Shown here: in pieces, positions 28,601 through 37,596 of the stretch
How the letters are laid out: each line of letters begins with the position of its first letter
How positions within the stretch are numbered: position 1 is the first letter of the stretch
Assembly (NCBI GenBank): GCA_903892415.1
Contig: CAITIQ010000317.1
Coordinates: 1 to 64,000, forward strand
Direction: 5' to 3'
Origin: an uncultured delta proteobacterium
GTDB lineage: Bacteria; Myxococcota_A; Polyangia; Polyangiales; Polyangiaceae
DNA: 64,000 nucleotides
Notes under the pieces: generated by a model
Databases searched by the model: none
Seen by the model: the letters and a program-made list of their open reading frames with translations, nothing else
Told to the model about the DNA's origin: nothing
Program-made: the position numbers and the translations under genes

Positions 28601-31600
28601 CGCCAAGTTGCTCGCGGTGCTGATCGAGTTCGAAGGTGACGACAACGAAGTGAGCGTGATGACGCGGCGCCAGTCCGACGTCTTCGCCGATCGTCTCTCG
28701 CGTGGAGATGAAGCGCTCGGTGTGCTCGAGAAGCCTGCCGATGCCGGTGACGATCCGTGTCGCAACGCCTACATCGAGCTCGGTGACAAGCTTGGCTGGA
28801 AGGGCGTTGTCGCCAGCAAGCTACTGATGTGGACGGAGGGAGCTGCTCCGGCCAAGCGCAACGATGCGCTGAACGGCGCTTTCGCTCGCTTCGCCGAGGT
28901 CGGCCGAGACAAGGACGCTGCCCGCGTCGCACAAGAACTAGCTCGCGGAAAGTCTGCTGATCCCGCGCTCGGCGAGAAGCTCGAGGCGTTGGCCATTCGT
29001 TCCAAAGATCTCGACGCACTCGGCGTTGCTCATGAGCTCTTGCTGCGCGACCGATCCGGCCTGCTCCGCGCCGAAGAACTGGTGCGTCAAGCCGAAGTAA
29101 TGCTGCAAGCGGGTGCAGATTCGCTCGATGCCATGCAGCACGGTGAAGCTGCGTTGGCTTCGGTTCCGCACCATGAGGCCGAGCCGTTCGTCGCTCGGCT
29201 AGCGGCGCTGACCACTGCACCTGGGCACGTGGTTGATTTGTACGAGCGGCAGGTCAGCCGTTGCAAGACCCCTGGGGACCGGCTGGTCGCGCTCGCTCGT
29301 GCGGCTCAAGTGGCCGCGGAACGCGGTGCTTACGATCGCGCTCGCAGCTTCTTCGAGCTGGCGCTTGGCGCAGGCGCCCAGGACGAGGCACTGCAAAAGC
29401 TCCACGACTCGGCTCGCGAGGGCGATGAGGCGAAGGGACGCGCAACGGGAGCTGACGGCGCGGTTCGCGGTCCGCAATCGCTGCGGCGCATCCTCGCAGA
29501 GGCCCTTGCAGCTGGCGGTCAGGGCTCGCGCGATGGCGGCCGTACAAGAGCAGCGCTGCTGCGAAGAGCCGCTTCGATCGCCCAAGCCGATCTGGCCGAC
29601 ACGGACCTCGCGTTCCGCTGGATTGGGGACGCGCTCGTGACGCATGTCGATGACGCTACCCTGGCCGCGCTCGACGAACTCGGTCAGGCGGTTGGTGATC
29701 TCACCCGGGTGGAGGGTACGCTTGGGCGGGCGCTCGACGAGGTGTTCGACGGGCCTCTCGTGCGAAAGCTGCTCGGGCGTCGCGCTCGGCTTCGCCGCGA
29801 TCAACTGCAGGATTCGGTTGGGGCCGCACAAGACCTGAAGAAGCTCCATGACCTTTCGCCTTCGGACCAGGAGGTGATGAACGAGCTATCGAGTCTGCTC
29901 GAGGGGCTCGGTGACCACCGCGGTATGATCCAGGTGTACGAGGACCAGATTCTGCGAGGCCGCGATCCTGGCCAACGCGCTGAACTCGCACGTCGGGTGG
30001 CCAAGCTTTGGGAAGAAGAGCTCGGAGACGCTCGCGAGGCCGCTGACGCTTGGCGGCGCGTGCTTCGAATGAAGGCCAACGATCCTGACGCGACCGCTGG
30101 CCTCGAGCGGGCGAAGTCGGGCAAGCTCAACTTCGTCGCGAAGGAGCGTCGCGAACGCCCGCAATCACCAGTGTTCCAGGAGCCTCCGCGCTCCCAGCGG
30201 CCGCCGGCTCCCGCTCCTGTGCCTCCCGCACCTCCTCCCCGAGTGGAGCCGGTTGTTGCAGAGGCTGACGTCGACGCGGACCCTCCCACGCCGATTCCTG
30301 CTCCCGCAGATTCGGGTGCGACTTCGGTCGCTCGCCGCCCGATGGATACTCACCTCGACGCGGCCGAGTTCGGTGACGCTCCCGTTGCGCTCTCGACCGC
30401 CTCCGGGCTTGAGACCGCTGGGGCTGTTGCATCCTCGCTCGCGGTGCTGGAGGCGATCGCTCACGAGCCGGAACCTGCAGGGGTATTCAAAGGCATCTCC
30501 GAAGAAACCGCCGATTCCGATGATGCTGCGGAGCTACTCGCGGATCTGGAACCGGACCTCAGTCCGCCGGCCGGCCCCGTCGTACCGCATGCAGATCCTT
30601 CATCGCCTGAACTTACTGCACGTGCAGCTCGAGAGTGGGCTGAGCAGCAGCGGGCGAGCGTAGGCGCTGAGGCAGGTCAGTCCGGGCCCGGCAATATTGC
30701 CCACGGCGAGCAGGTTGCCCACGAGCAGGTCGCCCAAGGCGAGCAAGCTTACGGTGAACAGGCTTACGGCGAGCAGGCTTACGGCCAACAGGCTTACGCT
30801 CAGCACGGCGTCGAGCAGGCTTACGGCCAACAGGCCTATGGTCAGCAGGAGTACGGCGTTCAGCCGGCGGATCCGCATCAAGCTTATCCGTCGCATCCGC
30901 AACAGGGGTATTCGCAGCAGGGCTACGCTCAGCAGAGCTACCCGCCGGCCTACCCACAACAGGGGCAGCCTCCGGCGTACCCTCAACCGGCGCAACCGCA
31001 GGCCCAACCGCCCGCCTATCCGCAGAGCAGCCCAGTGCCTCCGGCGTACCCGCAACAAGCTGGCTATCCGCAGCAGGGTTACACGGAGCAGGGCTATCAA
31101 GACTACGCGCAGCAGGGCTACCCGCAGCAGGGTTACCCGCAGCAGGGCTATGCGCAGCAGGATCACGCGCAGCAGGCTTACCCGCAGCAGGGTTACCCGC
31201 AGCAGGCTTACCCGCAGCAGGCTTACCCGCAGCAGGGTTACCCGCAGCAGGGTTACCCGCAGCAGGGCTACCCGCAACAGGGCTACCCGCAGCAGGGCTA
31301 CCCGCAGCAGGGTCACCCGCAGCAGGGTTACGCGCAGCAGGGCTACGCGCAGCAGGGCTACCCGCAGCAGGGCTACCCGCAGCAGGCCAACCCCTCGTCC
31401 TACCCAGCCGAGCAGACAGGTAGCCACGGGCCTTCCGCGGGGCCCCCGGCGTTGCCGCTCATGCATCGCTCCTCCGAGGACAGTGGGAACTTCCCCGGAA
31501 TGCCTCCGGCCCCATCCCAGCGCATTCCACCGCTTTCGAAGCCGGCATCCAAACCGCCGGCTCCACCCCTCGGGTCGCGGCCTCCAGCACCGAACGACAT

Positions 31601-31643
31601 CCAGGATCTGGATGACGCCGAACTGCTCGAGGACGATACCTGA
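25665..31643 (+). CDS. Giant TPR protein (1992 aa) with YPQQG low-complexity C-terminus
   Basis: ATG 25665. Residues 1-340 and about 410-1500 are helical TPR/solenoid repeats, with recurring patterns such as [43 protein letters not shown] and [22 protein letters not shown] Pro/Ala linker (345-405) separates them. From about residue 1500 the chain is proline-rich, and from about 1675 to 1908 it is a Tyr/Gln/Gly/Pro repeat of the type [11 protein letters not shown] short acidic end follows. There is no signal peptide or TM segment, so it should be cytoplasmic. TPR solenoids bind partners, and the repeat domain is prion-like in composition. The gene overlaps the LD-carboxypeptidase start by 4 bp, suggesting coupled translation. 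Confidence 0.85.
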   Translation: MDPREMEALVQRLVQSPHDEEALAFAHRAGAEDPQAYALLLEKVGTKTADPAYAAHWLSESANVWAITVGDAHHAARTFMAAIERDPTATAASDRLASLYRERNETKPLVALLEKLVKLLSPLANQQPELRSRLVSLHEELGKLWGEAPLSRKDRAAENWRRVVDYDPSNVFAIYQARELLKEAEQFADAVPLFAMEHALVEDVERRLALYRDESAVRLRIGDGPGASEALRHARTIRPDDVALAQEFASSVIARIDLSEAVPGIEREEARAIFVSMAESYDGEYGMAYALSGLRCVAGDDRAMQLADHYAAQLGRSGELERPFADYLAANPNGYMAEKARAVVNSARPPVPPPAPQAAPAREPTGQRPAPAVIAQPAAAPAVTSEPSRREDPADLEEIEPESEERRPREVHPDEVRALIDQAQAEAQKGRKPTALAKFREALKLEPANAEALTWVDEHLRQKRMYTDLRDVLLAASRVTSQPLETRKAQLRDVAGICESQLRDIDTATQAAKQIVQLDRGDEPARDQLRRLLEKSQRWDELATVLEQEAMGAPDIDGKIALEKKLAVLQEQKRKDPGGAAEAWARIASLSSGDESAIQTAVKFFEKAERLSDAADVIAENVSAIEAAETRSSLLGKLGELRQKMGDQGLAADAFAEAAEIGAEAKDEGADKRTRELWERAERAYVASERFVEAANATAQQAKSVKEDKALVELLSRAAGYFERSGDPGGAVEKITEACKILPEDESLAARAEELFRAADRLADLATFLAERASKASAPAQRTKSRFRAVALWKELGDVDAARELLLLVLNDGENEEALSWLVEDARSRGDTRDQVDLLHRLLGVTADPARKLEFALREASLLSDPLDEPKLAIERYEAIARDLDPSSRIALHAIADLAEKQGDEAVAASALERELVLTDGDERVELAQRLAQLYEGPLDNAEAAIRALDVVLLADPADLDATERLLRLAEKTEQWERVAKLLAVLIEFEGDDNEVSVMTRRQSDVFADRLSRGDEALGVLEKPADAGDDPCRNAYIELGDKLGWKGVVASKLLMWTEGAAPAKRNDALNGAFARFAEVGRDKDAARVAQELARGKSADPALGEKLEALAIRSKDLDALGVAHELLLRDRSGLLRAEELVRQAEVMLQAGADSLDAMQHGEAALASVPHHEAEPFVARLAALTTAPGHVVDLYERQVSRCKTPGDRLVALARAAQVAAERGAYDRARSFFELALGAGAQDEALQKLHDSAREGDEAKGRATGADGAVRGPQSLRRILAEALAAGGQGSRDGGRTRAALLRRAASIAQADLADTDLAFRWIGDALVTHVDDATLAALDELGQAVGDLTRVEGTLGRALDEVFDGPLVRKLLGRRARLRRDQLQDSVGAAQDLKKLHDLSPSDQEVMNELSSLLEGLGDHRGMIQVYEDQILRGRDPGQRAELARRVAKLWEEELGDAREAADAWRRVLRMKANDPDATAGLERAKSGKLNFVAKERRERPQSPVFQEPPRSQRPPAPAPVPPAPPPRVEPVVAEADVDADPPTPIPAPADSGATSVARRPMDTHLDAAEFGDAPVALSTASGLETAGAVASSLAVLEAIAHEPEPAGVFKGISEETADSDDAAELLADLEPDLSPPAGPVVPHADPSSPELTARAAREWAEQQRASVGAEAGQSGPGNIAHGEQVAHEQVAQGEQAYGEQAYGEQAYGQQAYAQHGVEQAYGQQAYGQQEYGVQPADPHQAYPSHPQQGYSQQGYAQQSYPPAYPQQGQPPAYPQPAQPQAQPPAYPQSSPVPPAYPQQAGYPQQGYTEQGYQDYAQQGYPQQGYPQQGYAQQDHAQQAYPQQGYPQQAYPQQAYPQQGYPQQGYPQQGYPQQGYPQQGYPQQGHPQQGYAQQGYAQQGYPQQGYPQQANPSSYPAEQTGSHGPSAGPPALPLMHRSSEDSGNFPGMPPAPSQRIPPLSKPASKPPAPPLGSRPPAPNDIQDLDDAELLEDDT
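30690..31390 (+). repeat. Tandem 15-bp-based coding repeat (YPQQG)
   Basis: Within the giant TPR gene the DNA from about 31066 to 31390 is a near-perfect tandem of a 15-bp unit (consensus cagcagggttacccg), encoding Q-Q-G-Y-P. A more degenerate part (about 30690-31065) encodes [10 protein letters not shown] and related units. Silent changes (ggt/ggc, cag/caa) show that the array is not freshly expanded everywhere. Slippage or recombination would change the copy number in frame because the unit is a multiple of three. Confidence 0.9.
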
Positions 31644-32551
31644 GCTCTCCGGACTGGTTATTCCCGGCGCCCCTCGTTGAAGGGGACCTGGTTTCGGTCG
31701 TCGCGCCCTCGAGCCCTGTCGATGCCGTGCGTGGGTTCAAAGGCCTCTCGTTTTTGCGATCGCACTTCCGCGTGCGGTTTCGCCGAGACGCCTTCGACAG
31801 GCGCGGCTACCTCGCTGGCTCGGACCTGCGCCGCGAAAGCGAGTTGAACGCTGCTCTCGCCGATCCTGAGGTGAAAGCGGTGCTCGCGTTGCGCGGCGGG
31901 GTAGGGGCTTCGCGCTTCGTAGGTCGGGCAAACTTCGAGCTGCTGAGAAGCCAACCCAAGTGGTTGGTTGGCTTCTCCGACATAACCGCGTTGCATCTCG
32001 AGTCCACGCGGCTCAGCGTCGCTTCACTTCATGGGCCGCACGTCGCTTCGCTCGGGCGCAGCGACTCACGCGCTGAGCGTGAGCTGCTCTCGGTGTTGCG
32101 AGCGCCCACCGCCCGCCGCGACTATGCGCTGCGAGTCCTCGCCACAGGCGCCGCCTCTGGCCGCCTTTGGGGAGGCAATCTGGCGATTGTTCACGACGCA
32201 GCCGCAGCTGGGCGCCTCGTGCCTCCGGCGCAAGGCATCCTCTTTCTCGAGGACGTAGGAGAACGCCCTTACCGCATTGACCGCATGCTCACCGCGCTGA
32301 TCGTTGGTGGGCATTTGAGCTCGGTCCGCGGGATTGTCCTCGGAGACTTCACCGATTGCCGGCCTGGGCCTGACGGAATCACCGTGGAGCAGGTGCTCGA
32401 GGAACGGCTCAGCCAACTCGGAGTGCCGGTGGCGACCGGGATGCCTGCGGGTCATGACACCGTCAACACCCCGATGGTCCTGGGGGCACCGTGCAAGCTG
32501 GAGGTGGCTGCAAACCAAGCGTCGTTGAGCCTCTTCCCCGACTCGGATTGA
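31640..32551 (+). CDS. ldcA: LD-carboxypeptidase (muramoyltetrapeptide carboxypeptidase), likely CTG start
   Basis: The S66 family serine peptidase removes the terminal D-Ala from murein tetrapeptide in peptidoglycan recycling. Conserved blocks are [14 protein letters not shown] at the N-terminus, [58 protein letters not shown] (with the catalytic Glu) and [14 protein letters not shown] (catalytic His). The N-terminal VSVVAPSS block lies upstream of the first ATG/GTG/TTG (GTG 31727). The only suitable codon in the open part of the frame (after TGA 31613) is CTG 31640. It overlaps the TGA of the TPR gene as CTGA and has GAGG at 31629-31632. From there the product is 303 residues, the normal family length. 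Confidence 0.85.
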   Translation: MSSPDWLFPAPLVEGDLVSVVAPSSPVDAVRGFKGLSFLRSHFRVRFRRDAFDRRGYLAGSDLRRESELNAALADPEVKAVLALRGGVGASRFVGRANFELLRSQPKWLVGFSDITALHLESTRLSVASLHGPHVASLGRSDSRAERELLSVLRAPTARRDYALRVLATGAASGRLWGGNLAIVHDAAAAGRLVPPAQGILFLEDVGERPYRIDRMLTALIVGGHLSSVRGIVLGDFTDCRPGPDGITVEQVLEERLSQLGVPVATGMPAGHDTVNTPMVLGAPCKLEVAANQASLSLFPDSD

Positions 32552-32605
32552 CCCGCGCGTCGCGAGGTCTTCGTTATTCGGCTGTCCACGCCGGTTCGGT
32601 CTGCA

Positions 32606-32620
32606 TCCGCCTTCGGCGGA
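32606..32620 (+). repeat. Short palindrome TCCGCC-TTC-GGCGGA, copy 1
   Basis: A perfect 6-bp stem with TTC loop in the phoB upstream region; the flanks GCA and TGC extend it imperfectly. The same palindrome occurs at 39098-39112 and, inverted in the loop, at 41886-41900. All three copies are intergenic, which suggests a dispersed REP-like sequence rather than a private operator. Confidence 0.7.
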
Positions 32621-32631
32621 ATGCGGTGCAG

Positions 32632-32649
32632 ATGTCACCCGTCCGTCAC
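32632..32649 (+). promoter_or_regulatory. Possible Pho box upstream of phoB
   Basis: Two 7-bp half-sites, ATGTCAC and CCGTCAC, are separated by 4 bp, giving the 11-bp period of Pho boxes (consensus CTGTCAT, 4 bp, CTGTCAT). The site ends 22 bp before the phoB ATG. Agreement is 5 of 7 in each half, and the location suits autoregulation, as in many phoBR operons. The assignment rests on this pattern only. Confidence 0.35.
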
Positions 32650-32671
32650 GCTGGTCGGCTATGAAGCGCGC

Positions 32672-33370
32672 ATGGCTAAAGTACTGATCGTTGAGGACGA
32701 GCGCGACCTCTCGAAGGTGCTCGCTTGGAACATGAAGCAGGCTGGTCACGAGGTGGTGGCCGTCGCGACTGGCGCTGAGGCGCTGATCGCCGCCACTCGC
32801 GAGCGACCGGACGTCATCCTGCTAGACCTCATGCTGCCGGATATCTCCGGCACCGACGTGTGTCGCGCCGTGCGTCGCAGCGCCGACCTAAAGAACACCG
32901 CCATCATCATGGTGACGGCCAAAGGCGAGGAGATCGATCGGGTCGTGGGTTTCGAGATCGGCGCCGACGACTACGTGGTCAAGCCCTTCAGCACCCGCGA
33001 GCTGCTGCTGCGCGTGGACGCCGTGCTCCGCCGCGCCAACCGCGAGTCCCCGCAAGACAAAGAGTCGGTCGAGTTTGGTCGGCTTCGCATCGATCGCGGA
33101 GCCCACCGCGTCTTCGTCGACAACGCAGAAATTGAGCTGACGGCGCTCGAGTTCCGGCTCTTGACCACGCTGCACGAACGCAAGAACCGCGTACAAACAC
33201 GGGCGCGGTTGCTCGACGACGTGTGGGGCATTCAATCGGACATCACCACGCGCACGGTCGACACCCACATCAAACGGCTGCGTGAGAAGCTCGGTGTGGC
33301 CGGCAACTACGTTGAAACGGTGCGCGGAGTCGGTTACCGCTTCACCGATAGTCCGACAGCCGAAGCCTGA
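32672..33370 (+). CDS. phoB: OmpR/PhoB-family response regulator
   Basis: 232 residues from ATG 32672. The receiver domain occupies residues 1-120, with acidic pair ED (VEDERD), phospho-acceptor Asp in LLDLMLPD, the Thr of VTAKGEE and the Lys of VKPFSTREL. The C-terminal winged-helix DNA-binding domain (about 130-225) has LTALEFRLLTTL, a recognition helix near TRTVDTHIKRLREKLG and the terminal hairpin ETVRGVGYRF. It is followed 47 bp later by the matching histidine kinase. The PhoB assignment, for control of phosphate-starvation genes, rests on similarity and on the PhoR-like partner; no pst or phoU genes lie in the window. Confidence 0.85.
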   Translation: MAKVLIVEDERDLSKVLAWNMKQAGHEVVAVATGAEALIAATRERPDVILLDLMLPDISGTDVCRAVRRSADLKNTAIIMVTAKGEEIDRVVGFEIGADDYVVKPFSTRELLLRVDAVLRRANRESPQDKESVEFGRLRIDRGAHRVFVDNAEIELTALEFRLLTTLHERKNRVQTRARLLDDVWGIQSDITTRTVDTHIKRLREKLGVAGNYVETVRGVGYRFTDSPTAEA

Positions 33371-33417
33371 GCGCTCCTCCGGCTTTCGATCGTCATGCCG
33401 GAGATCCTGGAGCTTTG

Positions 33418-35337
33418 ATGGTGGAAAAGCCCTTTCGGCAAGGTTCCTGGCCACCGCCAGATTCAGATGCGCGCCCTTCGCTGCGTGCGCCGCGCGGGGG
33501 CGTCAGCATCCGCTGGCAGCTGCTCGCGCTCGCGCTGCTGGCGGTGGTGGTCATCTTCGGGTTGGGCAACCAGATCGCGACACGCACGCTCGAGCACATC
33601 CTCGCGGTTGAGTCGAACGAGGAGCAGAGTCGGCGTGTCGCCATGCTCGTAGCTGCCTTCTCCACGTCGAACGAGTTGCCCTCGCAGACCCAGCTCGACG
33701 TTTTGGCTCGCGCCAGCAACGCGAAGCTCAGCTTGCTCAGCGCTGACGGCAAGCTCTTGGCCGAGGCGGGGGAGACGCCCGCAAAAGCTGGCTCGGCGCG
33801 CGTCGCTGAAGAGGAGTTCGCCAAGGCGCTCGTGCGGGACGACGCCGACGTCACCAGCTCCACCCGAGTGCTCGAGCATACGCTGATGACGATCGTGAAG
33901 CTCGGCACACGGGAGGTCAGCTTTCTGCGGGTGGAAACGCCGATTCATCGAGCCGACGCAACCATCGAGCGGTTCCGCGGCCTGACCCTGGCGGCGGCGC
34001 TGGTGGCGTTGGTGCTTTCGGCGTTGTTCATCGAGGGCGTGGTTCGTCGCATCTCTGCGGACGTCAAAGACCTCCGCGATACCGCGATCCGCATGGCCCG
34101 CGGCGATCTATTCGCAGGCGCGGCTCCCCCCGTACCCAACGCCATTCCAGAGCTTCGTGAGCTCGGGGTCGCGCTCGCGCGGGTCGCCGAGAACCTATCG
34201 TCGGCGTTGTCGCAGCTCGCCTCCGACCGTGATCTTTTCGGCTCGGTGCTGGACGGTATGCGTGAAGGCGTTTTGGTGCTCGACCGGGATGGTCGCATTG
34301 CCTTGGCCAACCCGGCCTTTCGCCAAACGCTGCTGCTGCCGCACACGGTGGTCGGCAAGCTTCCCGAGCTTGCGATCGACAGTCCGCCGCTCGTCGAGAT
34401 TCTCGAGCACGCTCATCGGCAACGCCGCCAAGTGACCGGAGAGATCTCGGTTGGCCGACTGATGCCGCGACGGCTGGCAATTCACGCCGCTCCCGTCGCC
34501 GCCTCGTCTGGGGCTACGCTGGCGGTGTTCGTCGATGTCACCGAGCTGCGCAAGTTCGAGACCATGCGGCGCGATTTCGTGGCCAACGTCTCGCACGAGT
34601 TGCGTACACCGATCACGGTGATTCGCGCTACCGCAGAGACGCTCGAGCAGTCCAACTGGGGCGACGAGATGGCCTACGACTTCGTCGCCATCATTGAGCG
34701 TAACGCCCAACGCTTGCAGCGTTTGGTCGACGACTTGCTCGATCTCTCGCGCATGGACAGCGGCAAGGCACGGCTCGACATCGAGCAAGTCTCGGTGGAT
34801 GCGCTGCTCAAGACGGTGCTTGCAGCTCATCAAGAACAGGCTCGGCGACGGGGCGTTCGCTTCGTGATCCAGATCGGCGCGGAGGCGCAATCGGTGGAAG
34901 CAGACAGGGGCGCCCTCGAGCAAATCTTGAGCAACTTGGTCGAGAACGAGGTCAAGTACGCGTCAGGAAAATCGACGGTAACGGTCGCAACCGCAGTCGA
35001 GGACGAGCAGTTCGTGATCACCATCTCCGACAGCGGACCAGGCATCGCCGAACAGCATCTGTCGCGGCTCTTCGAGCGCTTCTATCGCGTCGACGCCGGT
35101 CGCTCTCGTGAACTCGGCGGCACTGGGCTGGGTCTGGCCATCGTCAAACATCTACTCGAGGCGCACTCGGGTTCGATCTCGGTCGAGTCGGAGTTGGGGA
35201 AGGGGACAACCTTCCGCCTCGTCTTGCCGCGCAACCGCGCGCTGCTCCTCGAGCGGCAGCTCGAAAGCGTGCCGCTCGAAAGCCCTGTACCTGAAGGCGT
35301 AGACGCCGCGCGGCTCAGTCAGCCCGACCTGCTTTGA
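33418..35337 (+). CDS. phoR: Membrane sensor histidine kinase, PhoR-like
   Basis: 639 residues from ATG 33418. The layout is: TM1 at about residues 31-50 (LLALALLAVVVIFGLGNQIA), a periplasmic/sensor part of about 135 residues, TM2 at about 188-208, HAMP, a PAS-like domain (LDGMREGVLVLDRDGRIALANPAF), HisKA with the phospho-accepting His in FVANVSHELRTP (about residue 395), and HATPase_c with N box LVENEVKYA, DSGPGIA and GTGLGLAIVKHLLEAHSG. All catalytic boxes are intact. The periplasmic domain is larger than in E. coli PhoR but usual for deltaproteobacterial and Gram-positive PhoR types. It should phosphorylate the regulator encoded upstream. Confidence 0.85.
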   Translation: MVEKPFRQGSWPPPDSDARPSLRAPRGGVSIRWQLLALALLAVVVIFGLGNQIATRTLEHILAVESNEEQSRRVAMLVAAFSTSNELPSQTQLDVLARASNAKLSLLSADGKLLAEAGETPAKAGSARVAEEEFAKALVRDDADVTSSTRVLEHTLMTIVKLGTREVSFLRVETPIHRADATIERFRGLTLAAALVALVLSALFIEGVVRRISADVKDLRDTAIRMARGDLFAGAAPPVPNAIPELRELGVALARVAENLSSALSQLASDRDLFGSVLDGMREGVLVLDRDGRIALANPAFRQTLLLPHTVVGKLPELAIDSPPLVEILEHAHRQRRQVTGEISVGRLMPRRLAIHAAPVAASSGATLAVFVDVTELRKFETMRRDFVANVSHELRTPITVIRATAETLEQSNWGDEMAYDFVAIIERNAQRLQRLVDDLLDLSRMDSGKARLDIEQVSVDALLKTVLAAHQEQARRRGVRFVIQIGAEAQSVEADRGALEQILSNLVENEVKYASGKSTVTVATAVEDEQFVITISDSGPGIAEQHLSRLFERFYRVDAGRSRELGGTGLGLAIVKHLLEAHSGSISVESELGKGTTFRLVLPRNRALLLERQLESVPLESPVPEGVDAARLSQPDLL

Positions 35338-35346
35338 CTGCGGCTC

Positions 35347-35370
35347 GCCCGTCGTCGTTCACCGACGGGC
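35347..35370. terminator. Hairpin between convergent phoR and cytochrome-like gene
   Basis: A perfect 8-bp stem GCCCGTCG / CGACGGGC with an 8-nt loop, lying 10 bp after the phoR stop and 18 bp from the stop of the convergent gene. Position and symmetry fit a bidirectional terminator. There is no T-run on either side, so it is not a textbook intrinsic terminator. Confidence 0.5.
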
Positions 35371-35387
35371 TGCAACTCTCCGCAAGC

Positions 35388-36581
35388 TCAGAGCGAGTTG
35401 ATCCACGCGGTGAGCGTGGCGACGCCTGTCACATCCATCGTCTCGACGGCGAGTGGCGGCATGGTGACGTTGGGCGCAACGGGCGTTCCGTTCGGATCGG
35501 TGGTGCGGTGGATGATGGCGCTCGCCGAAGCGTTGCCAGGCTCGATCCGGTCACAGGGAGAGCCGTTGCACTGGTACATCGTCGTCGAAACATTGATCGC
35601 CGTTTGGAAGGCTCCAGTGTCCTCGAGCGCGGTTTGGCCTTCTCGAATCTTGAGGTCCATGTCGATGTTTCCAACGCCATTTTCGTTGTGACAGTTGCTG
35701 CAGTTCGCGTGCATATAGCCGAGGGCTGCATGCCCTTCTGAAGGCCCAGGCATGGCGAGCCCACCAGGCAGCGGAACCGACAGCAGGCCCTCTGCCGAGA
35801 GCGATGCGATGGTCTCACCTTCGAGCGAGTGCGAGAGTTGCAGCGCAGAGAAGCCGAGCACGCGCCAGCTCTTGCGATGGCAGATCGAGCAGGAGCTGAC
35901 GGCCGGAATATCGTGCGTCGTCCCGTTGGCGTCGAGCACGCCGTTGTTCACCATCACGGCGTCGGTCTGCGTGGTCCAGTGGTAAGTGGCGAACTTGAAG
36001 TCGAAGTCGCCGGGCCCTGTGCGGATGATGTAGCGCGTCTCGAGCTTGTTACCGTCACGCGAGAACTGCTTCCACAGCCGCGTGCCGACGGGGACCTCCC
36101 AGACGTCCATGTCGGTGGTGTCGATCTGCGAGCACTCGGGGATGTAGGCCCAGCGTGATTTCTCCGCACTGTCTGACCAGAGGGCGAACTGCGGTGTGTA
36201 TGGCCGAACGACCGAAGCAATGTCTCCATTGCCGTCATACAAGCCGGTCTGCGACAAAAGGCCGGGAGGATCCGCCGGCGCGAACGTCGGCGCACATCCG
36301 CCCGAACCGCCCGCGCCACCCGCAGCGCCTGCACCACCGGCCCCGCCGTTCCCGCCGCTTGGCTGGCTCCCGGCTTCTCCGCCGCCACCGCCGTTGTTCA
36401 CGGTCCCGCCGTTACCGTTGCCTCCGCCACCGTCGTTTGAGGTACCCCCACCGCCGCTGTTCGTGGTGCCGCCTCCACCTGCTCCGCCGCTATTCGACGA
36501 CGAGCTGCTGTCTCCACATGCAAACGCCACAGCGAGCAGCGACGAGCAGCAAAGTAGCACCGAAGGCGAAAGACGCTTCAT
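35388..36581 (-). CDS. Diheme c-type cytochrome-like lipoprotein (SO2930/HNE_0200 family type)
   Basis: 397 residues with a lipoprotein signal (SLLAVAFAC) and a long Gly/Ser/Asn linker typical of the Sorangium group. Two CxxCH haem-binding motifs are present, CSICH (about residue 230) and CSNCH (about 290). Other blocks match the diheme family represented by SO_2930: [27 protein letters not shown] and ETRYIIRTG. This points to an exported c-type cytochrome, possibly in periplasmic electron transfer. The partner oxidase or dehydrogenase is not in the window. It is the last gene of the minus-strand run that begins at exbB. Confidence 0.75.
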   Translation of the reverse strand: MKRLSPSVLLCCSSLLAVAFACGDSSSSSNSGGAGGGGTTNSGGGGTSNDGGGGNGNGGTVNNGGGGGEAGSQPSGGNGGAGGAGAAGGAGGSGGCAPTFAPADPPGLLSQTGLYDGNGDIASVVRPYTPQFALWSDSAEKSRWAYIPECSQIDTTDMDVWEVPVGTRLWKQFSRDGNKLETRYIIRTGPGDFDFKFATYHWTTQTDAVMVNNGVLDANGTTHDIPAVSSCSICHRKSWRVLGFSALQLSHSLEGETIASLSAEGLLSVPLPGGLAMPGPSEGHAALGYMHANCSNCHNENGVGNIDMDLKIREGQTALEDTGAFQTAINVSTTMYQCNGSPCDRIEPGNASASAIIHRTTDPNGTPVAPNVTMPPLAVETMDVTGVATLTAWINSL

Positions 36582-36607
36582 CGCCCCAGGCTACTAGAAT
36601 CGAGCGT

Positions 36608-37561
36608 TCATCGCGAGGTCTGAGCGAAGGGCCGCAAGCGGAATGGGCCTGCTTGGTGAACCTTGCCAGGCAGCTTGCGACCAAGCAATTGCGCCGCCAG
36701 GGTACCCGCCGCCACCAACGGCTCAAGCGCCACTCCGGTCGAAACACCCATGCCGTCGAGCATGTAAACCAGGTCCTCGGTCGCGAGGTTGCCGCTGGCT
36801 CCCGGAGCGTAGGGGCAACCGCCCAAGCCGCCCACCGATGAGTCAAACGTGCTGATGCCGCACTCGAGCCCCATCAATACGTTGGCCAGCGCGGTCCCCC
36901 GAGTATCGTGAAAGTGCAGCGCTATCGCCTCGCGGGGAAGGCTCTGCAACATCGCCTGCACGATGTTCAAGGTTTGGCGCGGAGTGCCTACGCCGATCGT
37001 GTCTCCAAGTGAGACCTGATAACAGCCGAGCGCAAACAGCTTCGTTGCGATCTCGACCGAGCGGGCAATCGGAATCTCGCCCTCGTAGGGACAACCCCAA
37101 ACGGTGGACACGTAGGCGCGAACACGGAGACCGAGCGCCAACGCCTGCGGCACCAATTCCTCGAAAAGGCCGAGCGTGCTCTCCACGGTCTTGTTGATGT
37201 TCGCCCGGTTGTGCGTCTCGCTCGCCGACATGAACACGGCTACCTCGCGCAGCCCCGCCTGGCTTGCTCGCTCGAGCCCGCGCTCATTGGGAACTAGCGC
37301 ACTGAAGGTGATGTCCTCCGCAAAGCCTGTGAGCGACGCCGCGAGCTCTCCAGCGTCGGCGAGCTGCGGCACCCACTTCGGCGAGACAAAGCTCGTCGCT
37401 TCGATACGCTTGAGTCCCGCATCTACAAGAGCCTGGGCCAAGCGAAGTTTGCCCTCGGTCGGCACGACCAGCGGCTCGTTCTGCAGGCCGTCTCGCAAGC
37501 CAACCTCGTACACGCTGACGCCATCCGGTGTGAGGGTCAGGAGCTCGGCCGACGCAGACAT
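36608..37561 (-). CDS. mvaB: Hydroxymethylglutaryl-CoA lyase
   Basis: Cleaves HMG-CoA to acetoacetate and acetyl-CoA, the last step of leucine breakdown. The 317-residue length fits. Signatures include YEVGLRDGLQNE (metal-binding Asp, catalytic Arg), FVSPKWVPQLAD, the metal-site histidines in ALHFHDTRGTALAN and the family signature GGLGGCPYAPGASGN with the active-site Cys. No other leucine-degradation gene is adjacent; upstream on the same strand is purF, 35 bp away. Confidence 0.95.
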   Translation of the reverse strand: MSASAELLTLTPDGVSVYEVGLRDGLQNEPLVVPTEGKLRLAQALVDAGLKRIEATSFVSPKWVPQLADAGELAASLTGFAEDITFSALVPNERGLERASQAGLREVAVFMSASETHNRANINKTVESTLGLFEELVPQALALGLRVRAYVSTVWGCPYEGEIPIARSVEIATKLFALGCYQVSLGDTIGVGTPRQTLNIVQAMLQSLPREAIALHFHDTRGTALANVLMGLECGISTFDSSVGGLGGCPYAPGASGNLATEDLVYMLDGMGVSTGVALEPLVAAGTLAAQLLGRKLPGKVHQAGPFRLRPFAQTSR

Positions 37562-37596
37562 GGACCCATCGTGACCAAGCGGCCGGCGCCAGTCAA

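Noticed and set aside
31066-31390. CRISPR-like array
   Set aside because: Units are 15 bp without spacers and lie within a coding frame; this is a protein repeat.
30600-31466. Long minus-strand open frame of LLRVALL repeats opposite the YPQQG array
   Set aside because: It is the antisense shadow of the tandem repeat; periodic DNA stays open in several frames. The plus strand carries the TPR protein without interruption.
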